Origin: an uncultured Desulfovibrionaceae bacterium
Lineage (GTDB): Bacteria > Desulfobacterota > Desulfovibrionia > Desulfovibrionales > Desulfovibrionaceae
Direction of reading: 5' to 3'
DNA: 6,201 bases
NCBI GenBank assembly: GCA_949427775.1
Contig: CASQEL010000129.1
Location: 1-6,201, forward strand
The translations under genes and the position numbers were made by a program. How positions within the stretch are numbered: the first letter of the stretch is position 1; each line of letters begins with the position of its first letter. Below are positions 1 through 4,430 of the stretch, in pieces. Under the pieces are notes generated by a model. It was not told where the DNA came from and made no database searches. It saw nothing but the letters and a program-made list of their open reading frames with translations.

Positions 1-1410
1 CACCCGGCCCACTTCCTCGATCAGATCGGCTTCGCGCGTCAAATCATGACGCCAACTGGGCGTGGCGACCTGCCAGCACACCGCATCGGAGGCATCCACG
101 GTACAGCCGAGCTGCCGCAGAACCCCGGCGTCGAATTCCGGCGTCAATTCCACCCCCAGCAGACTGTTTGCGCGCGCCGGGCGGAATGCGACCCGGGGCG
201 TCTTCCAGGGCCTGGGCTCCACGCGGCAGATCCCCCGCCGCACCCGGCCGCCGGAAAGCTCGGCCATCATGGCCGCGGCCCGGTTCATGGCCCAGGTGTT
301 GCCCACCTGATCCACGCCCCGCTCGAAGCGGTAGGACGCTTCGCTGGACAACCCCAGACGCCGGGCCGTCTTGCGAATGGCGCCCGGCCGGAAGACCGCG
401 CTTTCCAGGAAGACCGCGCCGCTGGCGTCCGTAATTTCGGAATTCAGACCGCCCATGACGCCGGCCAGTCCCACGGGACGCACGGCATCGCGAATGCACA
501 AATCATTGCCGGTCAACACGCGTTCCTGCCCGTCCAGGGTCACCAGACGCTCCCCTTCCCGGGCAGGAGCCACAATGATCCGGCCCCCTTCCAGTTTTTC
601 CAAATCGAAGGCGTGCAGAGGCTGCCCGCACTCCAGAAGAACATAGTTGGTGGCATCCACGATGTTGGAAATCGGGCGCACGCCCATGGCGTGCAAACGG
701 TACCGGATGCGCATGGGAGACGGACGCACGCTGATGCCGTCCAGAATCCGGCCCTGGTACAGCCGGCACAGCTCGGGATCGGCTATTTCGATGGGCACGC
801 AGGCCGAAGCGTCGTCGCCGTATTCCTCCACGGTGAACCGCGGCAACGAAAACGGCAGTTCAAAAGCCAGCGCCGTCTCACGGGCCAACCCCATGACGGA
901 CAGGCAGTCCGCCCTGTTGGGCGTAATGCTGATGTCCAACACTTCCCGGTCCAACGGCAACACGTCCACCAGTTTTTCGCCCACAGGGGCATCGGCCGAC
1001 AAAACCATGATGCCCGCGTGATCCTCGGTCAGTCCCAGTTCGCGCTCGGAACAGATCATGCCGAACGAGGGTTGGCCGCGCAATTTGGCTTTTTTGATCA
1101 CCAGTCCGCCGGGCATGGTGGTCCCCACCAGGGCCACGGGCACTTTCTGGCCTTGCGCCACGTTGGGCGCGCCGCAGACGATATCCAGCAGTTCGCCCTG
1201 CCCCGCGTCCACCTTGCAGATGGAGAGGTGATCCGACTCGGGGTGGCGGTCGCACGCCACCACATGCCCCACCACGATGTCCCTGATGGCGTCATAGGGT
1301 CGGTGAATTTCTTCCAGTTCCAGGCCGAGCATCGTCAGGCGCGCGCCCAACTGCTCCGCTGTGCCTTCATAGGGAACGAATTCCCGCAACCAGTTCAAAC
1401 TGAGCAACAT
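1..1410 (-). CDS. pheT: Phenylalanyl-tRNA synthetase beta subunit, 3' end outside window
   Basis: PheT pairs with PheS in the cytoplasmic alpha2-beta2 enzyme that charges tRNA-Phe and edits mischarged Tyr-tRNA. I translated 470 codons from ATG at 1410; the frame is open to base 1, so roughly 330 C-terminal residues (catalytic-like core and anticodon-binding FDX-ACB domain) are missing. Visible order: N-terminal MLLSLNWLREFVPYEG; an EMAPII-like OB-fold tRNA-binding domain at about 39-150 (VVGHVVACDRHPESDHL, DIVCGAPNV, DISITPNRADCLS); the B3/B4 editing domain at about 211-390 (ISNIVDATNYVLLECGQPLH, GLAGVMGG, SSEASYRFERGVD); and the start of B5 at about 400-470, ending DLTREADLIEEVGRV. There is no frameshift. 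The Shine-Dalgarno is weak: GGGA ends 10 bases before the ATG and AGG only one base before it. Unlike the usual arrangement it does not directly follow pheS; a short ORF and a GC hairpin lie between them. Confidence 0.97.
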   Translation of the reverse strand, partial: MLLSLNWLREFVPYEGTAEQLGARLTMLGLELEEIHRPYDAIRDIVVGHVVACDRHPESDHLSICKVDAGQGELLDIVCGAPNVAQGQKVPVALVGTTMPGGLVIKKAKLRGQPSFGMICSERELGLTEDHAGIMVLSADAPVGEKLVDVLPLDREVLDISITPNRADCLSVMGLARETALAFELPFSLPRFTVEEYGDDASACVPIEIADPELCRLYQGRILDGISVRPSPMRIRYRLHAMGVRPISNIVDATNYVLLECGQPLHAFDLEKLEGGRIIVAPAREGERLVTLDGQERVLTGNDLCIRDAVRPVGLAGVMGGLNSEITDASGAVFLESAVFRPGAIRKTARRLGLSSEASYRFERGVDQVGNTWAMNRAAAMMAELSGGRVRRGICRVEPRPWKTPRVAFRPARANSLLGVELTPEFDAGVLRQLGCTVDASDAVCWQVATPSWRHDLTREADLIEEVGRV

Positions 1411-1449
1411 ACCTATATATCCCGTACATGGTTCGTAGCATTCAGAACA

Positions 1450-1484
1450 GCGCCCGCCGGTCGCCCCCGGATTGACGGCGGCGC
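1450..1484 (-). other. GC-rich hairpin upstream of pheT
   Basis: On the transcribed strand GCGC+CGCCG (1484-1476) pairs with CGGCG+GCGC (1459-1450), giving nine GC-rich pairs with one bulged G and a 16-base loop. It fills much of the 81-base spacer between the small ORF and pheT. No U tract follows, so it is not a standard intrinsic terminator. It could affect RNA stability, pausing or pheT translation; this is inferred from base pairing alone. Confidence 0.4.
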
Positions 1485-1491
1485 GCCGCGT

Positions 1492-1830
1492 TCAGCGGAA
1501 ATGCCATTTGGCCGGTCCCTCCACCGAGGGAAGCGGACGCGAGGCCCCCGGACGTCTGCCGTAACCGCCGTAAGCCCCCGCGCCGGGACGCTCGCGCGGC
1601 GCGCTCGCGGCCCCTTCGCCGGTAATGGGATTGCCGTAGGCGTCAGTGGGAATGGGCGCCCGCCTGTCCGCCTTGCCGTTGCCCTCGCTGTCCGGACCGA
1701 AGGCATGGCGCGGGCCGCCCTCCAGGCCGCTGTAAGGCGCGCCGGAAGTTCCGGCCGCCCCGGCAGCGGGATATGCCAGCGCCAGCAACCCGGCCAGCGC
1801 CGCGGAGGCCGCCGACAGTCCGCCGCGCAC
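1492..1830 (-). CDS. Small probable exported Gly/Pro-rich protein of unknown function
   Basis: I do not recognise this family. The 112-residue frame starts at GTG (1830-1828), five bases after the pheS stop, and ends in TGA at 1494-1492. The N-terminus looks like a Sec signal peptide: Arg2, an Ala/Leu core at about 5-20 (LSAASAALAGLLALAYP), and a plausible signal peptidase I site after AGA (23-25). There is no cysteine, so it is not a lipoprotein. The mature ~87 residues are rich in Gly, Pro, Ala and Arg, with PIPTDAYGNPITGEG and GAGAYGGYGRR stretches, and are probably disordered; it ends in WHFR. About four fifths of third positions are G or C, as in the neighbours, which supports coding. 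The Shine-Dalgarno is weak (ATAGG), so translation may be coupled to pheS. A random open frame in GC-rich DNA remains possible. A competing minus-strand frame (1706-1413) is Arg-rich and has no start signal I trust. Confidence 0.6.
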   Translation of the reverse strand: MRGGLSAASAALAGLLALAYPAAGAAGTSGAPYSGLEGGPRHAFGPDSEGNGKADRRAPIPTDAYGNPITGEGAASAPRERPGAGAYGGYGRRPGASRPLPSVEGPAKWHFR

Positions 1831-1835
1831 GGCGC

Positions 1836-2873
1836 CTATCCGAACTGCGCCAGAAAGCGCACGTCGTTTTCAAAGAACATCCGCAGATCGCCGATGCCGT
1901 ACTTGAGCATGGCCACACGCTCCACCCCCAGGCCGAAGGCAAAGCCGGTGAACTCTTCGGGATCGTAACCCACGGCTTCAAAAACCGCCGGGTCCACCAT
2001 GCCGCAACCCAGGATTTCCACCCAGCCGGTGGTCTTGCAGACGCGGCAGGGCTCTCCGTTCACATGGCCCGCGCCGCCGCAGATGCAGCAGGAAATATCC
2101 ACTTCGGCCGAGGGCTCCGTGAAAGGAAAGAAGCTGGGACGGAAGCGCACCCGTGTTTCGCCGCCGAACACGCCGCGCAAAAAGGCGGTCAGCGTGCCGC
2201 GCAGATCGGCCATGCTCACATCGTGTCCCACCAGCAGCCCCTCGATCTGATGGAACATGGGCGTGTGGGTGAGATCCGAGTCGCGGCGGTACACCTTGCC
2301 CGGCGCCACCACAGCCAGCGGCGGCTTGCGGGAAAGCATGGTCCGCACCTGCACCGGCGAGGTATGCGTGCGCATCAGCACATTTTCGGTAATGTACAGG
2401 GTATCCTGCATGTCGCGGGCGGGATGCTCCGGCGGCATGTTCAGGGCCTCGAAATTGTAATGATCGTTTTCCACTTCCGGGCCGGAAGCCACATCATAGC
2501 CCAATTCCCGGAAAATATCACAGATTTCCTCCATGACCAGCGTGGTGGGGTGGAGGGAACCGCGCCACGGCGCGCGACCCGGCAGGGAGGGATCAAAGCG
2601 GGCCAGCGCTCGCGCCTCCCGTGCGGCGTCCAGGGATTCCTTGCGGGCATCGAAGAGTTCGGTGAGCGCGGTTTTGATCTCGTTGGCCTTCTGGCCCACG
2701 GCGGGGCGCTCGGCCGGAGCCAGCCCCGGCAGGCTGGACATGATGCGGGCCAACCGGCCCTTGCGACCCAGAAAAGCCACGCGCAGCTCTTCCAGTTCCG
2801 ATAGCGAAGAAGCCTGGCCGAGACCTCTTTCGAGCTCCGGGACCAGGCTTTCCAATTCCTTGAGAAGGTCCAT
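1836..2873 (-). CDS. pheS: Phenylalanyl-tRNA synthetase alpha subunit
   Basis: This is the class II catalytic subunit that makes Phe-AMP and transfers Phe to tRNA-Phe, acting with PheT. It is 345 residues, close to the usual 330-345. An N-terminal helical arm (about 1-90, starting MDLLKELESLVPELERG) is the coiled-coil tRNA-binding part. The catalytic domain follows: motif 1 region at 113-145 (VMEEICDIFRELGYDVASGP), RTHTSPVQ at 168-175, motif 2 at about 191-212 (PGKVYRRDSDLTHTPMFHQI), RPSFFPFTEPSAEVDI at 245-260, and motif 3 at 310-323 (GFAFGLGVERVAML). Residues 262-279 contain CxxC-x10-CxxC, a zinc-ribbon-like insertion. Related Cys-rich segments occur in many non-enterobacterial PheS proteins, but this one has a longer spacer. 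ATG at 2873 is preceded by AGGA with a six-base gap. The frame ends in TAG; a short GTG ORF follows five bases later, before pheT. Confidence 0.98.
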   Translation of the reverse strand: MDLLKELESLVPELERGLGQASSLSELEELRVAFLGRKGRLARIMSSLPGLAPAERPAVGQKANEIKTALTELFDARKESLDAAREARALARFDPSLPGRAPWRGSLHPTTLVMEEICDIFRELGYDVASGPEVENDHYNFEALNMPPEHPARDMQDTLYITENVLMRTHTSPVQVRTMLSRKPPLAVVAPGKVYRRDSDLTHTPMFHQIEGLLVGHDVSMADLRGTLTAFLRGVFGGETRVRFRPSFFPFTEPSAEVDISCCICGGAGHVNGEPCRVCKTTGWVEILGCGMVDPAVFEAVGYDPEEFTGFAFGLGVERVAMLKYGIGDLRMFFENDVRFLAQFG

Positions 2874-2892
2874 GATGTTTCCTGCGGCATAC

Positions 2893-2918
2893 GCCGGGAG
2901 GCACGTAACGCGCCCGGC
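2893..2918 (-). other. Stable hairpin in the rplT-pheS spacer
   Basis: GCCGGG (2918-2913) pairs with CCCGGC (2898-2893) in the transcript. Inside it CGCG and CGTG form a further four pairs (one G-U) around a TTA loop. It lies 20 bases upstream of the pheS ATG, just before the AGGA ribosome site. No U run follows, so it is not a terminator by itself. The 107-base spacer holds no Phe-rich leader ORF like E. coli pheM; the only short frame seen ends PPGRVA. A translational or pausing role is inference. Confidence 0.45.
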
Positions 2919-2980
2919 CGTAATATGCAGCAGTCGGCTACGCGACCCTCCCTGGCGGCATGTTGCTGTTTCTGAACGAG

Positions 2981-3334
2981 TTATTGCAACGCGGCCTTGG
3001 CCACGTCCACCAGTTTGGCGAAATCTTCCTTGGCGCGCACGGCCATGTCGGCAAGCACCTTGCGGTTGAGTTCCACGCCGGCCTGCTGCAGACCGAAGAT
3101 GAAACGGCTGTAGGACATGCCGTGTTCCCGCGTGCCGGCGTTGATACGCAGAATCCACAACCGGCGAAATTCGCGTTTGCGCTGCTTGCGGCCCACAAAG
3201 GCGTACTGCAGCGAACGCTCGACGGCTTCGCGGGCGGTACGGTACAGGCGGCTGCGGCCGCCGCGGAATCCCTTGGCAGCGTCCAAATATTTTTTATGCC
3301 GACGATGAGCGGCAAGACCTCTCTTTACGCGCAT
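2981..3334 (-). CDS. rplT: 50S ribosomal protein bL20
   Basis: bL20 binds 23S rRNA early in large-subunit assembly and, in E. coli and Bacillus, also represses its own operon. The 117-residue product matches the family length. It begins MRVKRGLAAHRRHKKYLDAA, has a very basic helical N-terminal extension (KGFRGGRSRLYRTAREAVER at about 22-41), then GRKQRKREFRRLWILRINAG, and a globular C-terminal domain (SYSRFIFGLQQAGVELNRK, then FAKLVDVAKAALQ). The start is set by a strong GGAGG (3347-3343) eight bases before the ATG; an upstream in-frame start would lie inside the ribosome site. It follows rpmI after 137 bases, longer than is common for this pair, and precedes pheS by 107 bases. Confidence 0.98.
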   Translation of the reverse strand: MRVKRGLAAHRRHKKYLDAAKGFRGGRSRLYRTAREAVERSLQYAFVGRKQRKREFRRLWILRINAGTREHGMSYSRFIFGLQQAGVELNRKVLADMAVRAKEDFAKLVDVAKAALQ

Positions 3335-3351
3335 GGATATATCCTCCATCT

Positions 3352-3459
3352 GCATCCGGCGAGGCGGAGATCATGCCAGCCGAATGGAAAAAAATTCACA
3401 GGGAACATGTTCGCAACACAACGGAACACGCCTCTCCGCCCCGGCGCAGGTCCGGATGC
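3352..3459 (-). other. rpmI-rplT spacer with long-range 8-bp complementary pair
   Basis: Two perfectly complementary 8-mers, GCATCCGG (3459-3452) and CCGGATGC (3359-3352) in the transcript, bracket most of the spacer. The distal arm ends four bases before the rplT GGAGG. Between the arms are a palindrome GAACATGTTC (3412-3403) and a run of seven T on the transcribed strand (3394-3388). Such a closing stem could present the rplT start region for control, but the pairing is seen only as complementarity and one 8-bp match in GC-rich DNA can be chance. Confidence 0.3.
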
Positions 3460-3471
3460 GGCTTCGGGACG

Positions 3472-3669
3472 CTACACGTTGGGGAGCATGCGGCGGACGG
3501 CTTTCTCGTTGGTGCTGTCCACAAGGGTGCTCTGGCCGAGGCGCATTTTGCGGCCGGCGTTTTTCTTGGTCAGAATATGGCGCAGGTTCTGGCGGCGACG
3601 CTTGAACTTGCCGCTGCCGGTGACCGAAAAACGCTTGGCGGCGGCGCGCCGGGTTTTGATCTTGGGCAT
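3472..3669 (-). CDS. rpmI: 50S ribosomal protein bL35
   Basis: bL35 is a small basic component of the large ribosomal subunit. The product is 65 residues, the normal family length, and shows the family signature at its start (MPKIKTRRAAAKRFSVTGSG), then KFKRRRQNLRHILTKKNAGR and the C-terminal VRRMLPNV. ATG at 3669 is preceded by AAGGAG (3681-3676) with a six-base gap, which rules out the in-frame start six codons upstream (LKEKL lies across the ribosome site). Upstream is a 215-base structured spacer after infC; downstream is rplT, its usual partner. In E. coli, L20 represses rpmI and rplT together through RNA upstream of rpmI. Confidence 0.97.
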   Translation of the reverse strand: MPKIKTRRAAAKRFSVTGSGKFKRRRQNLRHILTKKNAGRKMRLGQSTLVDSTNEKAVRRMLPNV

Positions 3670-3732
3670 GAGTTTCTCCTTCAGCAACGGTCCCGGAAGG
3701 GATCCTGCTGTAATATGTTTCGCTCAGCGGGC

Positions 3733-3764
3733 TCCGTCCGCCGACGGATTCCGTCACCGACGGA
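3733..3764 (-). other. Tandem repeated hairpins in the rpmI leader
   Basis: Two adjacent stems share the same arms: TCCGTC-GGT-GACGGA (3764-3750) and TCCGTC-GGCG-GACGGA (3748-3733), separated by one base. Each has six perfect pairs with a 3- or 4-base loop. They lie 64-95 bases upstream of the rpmI ATG. Because the arms are identical, the first TCCGTC can also pair with the second GACGGA, giving an alternative fold. A duplicated stem is a plausible protein-binding element, possibly for L20, but I cannot match it to a known leader family. Confidence 0.45.
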
Positions 3765-3807
3765 TGGAAGCCGTGTGAACACCCGCGCTCGAAAATTGCA
3801 GCACGGA

Positions 3808-3825
3808 GAGGCAGCAGTCTGCCTC
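3808..3825 (-). other. Perfect 7-bp hairpin in the infC-rpmI spacer
   Basis: GAGGCAG (3825-3819) and CTGCCTC (3814-3808) form seven perfect pairs around an ACTG loop in the transcript, extendable by GGA/TCC across a five-base bulge. No U run directly follows. It sits between the terminator-like element after infC and the tandem hairpins before rpmI, so it is part of the same structured leader. Confidence 0.45.
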
Positions 3826-3848
3826 AATTCTCCGACGGGCGCAAGGAG

Positions 3849-3886
3849 AAAAAAGACGCAAAAACCGTTTCCGTACGGACGGCGTC
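3849..3886 (-). terminator. Terminator-like hairpin overlapping the infC stop codon
   Basis: In the transcript GACGC, starting at the second base of the infC TGA, pairs with GCGTC (3859-3855), and six T (3854-3849) follow at once. Inside, CGT and CC pair with GG and ACG around a GTAC loop, and five T sit between the inner and outer stems. The outer stem is only five pairs, so it would probably be leaky. Since rpmI and rplT lie downstream in the same cluster, partial termination (an attenuator) fits better than full termination. I saw no convincing promoter downstream of it. Confidence 0.45.
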
Positions 3887-4430
3887 ACTTTTTGGGCACC
3901 AGCAGCATCTGCAGCGTCCGTCCTTCGGCGCGCGGCTCCTGATCCACCTTGGCGATATCCTGGGTGTCCTGCACCACGCGCTCAAGGATGGAAATACCGC
4001 GATCCTTATGGACAATTTCACGCCCGCGGAAAAACACCGTCACCTTGCAGCGGTCGCCTTCCTCAATGAAACGACGGATATGCCGGACCTTGGTTTCGTA
4101 ATCATGATCGTCCGTTTTGGGGCGAACCTTGATTTCCTTGATCTGCACCACGGTCTGGCGTTTTTTGGCTTCCTGCTTCTTTTTCTGCTGCTCGTACTTG
4201 AACTTCCCGTAGTCCATGATCCGACATACGGGCGGCTCGGCGGTGGCCGCGACCTCCACGAGGTCCATCCCCGCCTCCCTGGCGGCAGCAATGGCATCGT
4301 TGCGGGACAAAATCCCCAACTGCTCTCCTTCCGCGCCGATGACCCGCACTTCACGGGCACGGATCATCTCGTTGCGGCGCACCCCATCCTGGGGCATCTC
4401 GCGCCGCGGTCTCATATTAGGCGAAGCTAT
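3885..4430 (-). CDS. infC: Translation initiation factor IF-3, probable ATA start
   Basis: IF3 binds the 30S subunit, blocks premature 50S joining and checks start codon and initiator tRNA. The product is 181 residues from ATA at 4430. N-domain: IRAREVRVIGAEGEQLGIL and AGMDLVEVAATAEPPVCR, then the signature RIMDYGKFKYEQQKK, a Lys-rich linker, and the C-domain IKEIKVRPKTDDHDYETKVR, KVTVFFRGREIVHKDRG, ending MLLVPKK. Start choice: the first in-frame ATG (4415) lies one base after the thrS stop and has no Shine-Dalgarno; ATG at 4397 has none either; GTG at 4463 is deep in thrS and also lacks one. ATA at 4430 follows GGGAGGG by seven bases. infC is known for rare start codons (AUU in E. coli) that IF3 itself discriminates against. 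If ATA is used, infC overlaps thrS by 14 bases. The conservative alternative is ATG at 4415 (176 residues). Confidence 0.95.
   Translation of the reverse strand: MASPNMRPRREMPQDGVRRNEMIRAREVRVIGAEGEQLGILSRNDAIAAAREAGMDLVEVAATAEPPVCRIMDYGKFKYEQQKKKQEAKKRQTVVQIKEIKVRPKTDDHDYETKVRHIRRFIEEGDRCKVTVFFRGREIVHKDRGISILERVVQDTQDIAKVDQEPRAEGRTLQMLLVPKK

Noticed and set aside
1413..1706. 97-codon minus-strand frame ending two bases before pheT
   Set aside because: It is Arg/Ala/Pro-rich, has no ribosome site or signal, and overlaps the better-supported GTG ORF in another frame.
46..1968. 640-codon open frame on the plus strand
   Set aside because: It lies exactly antisense, codon on codon, to pheT and the small ORF. 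Its lack of stops only reflects the absence of TTA, CTA and TCA codons on the minus strand in GC-rich DNA. The product is His/Arg/Gly/Pro-rich with no recognisable domain.
1773..2804. 343-codon plus-strand frame opposite pheS
   Set aside because: An antisense shadow of pheS, with biased His/Gly/Arg composition and no family match.
3388..3412. Palindrome GAACATGTTC followed by a T7 run, as a terminator before rplT
   Set aside because: The palindrome leaves at most three pairs around a CATG loop and eight bases separate it from the T run; too weak to call.
2920..3717. Shared octamer GTAATATG (plus strand) at 2920-2927 and 3710-3717, 41-47 bases upstream of pheS and rpmI
   Set aside because: Read on the transcribed strand it offers a CATATT -10-like box, but no -35 match lies at proper spacing for either copy; two copies of an 8-mer are too little evidence.
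2960..3778. 272-codon plus-strand frame across rplT, rpmI and the spacers
   Set aside because: It overlaps two certain ribosomal protein genes on the other strand, and its composition is typical of a shadow.
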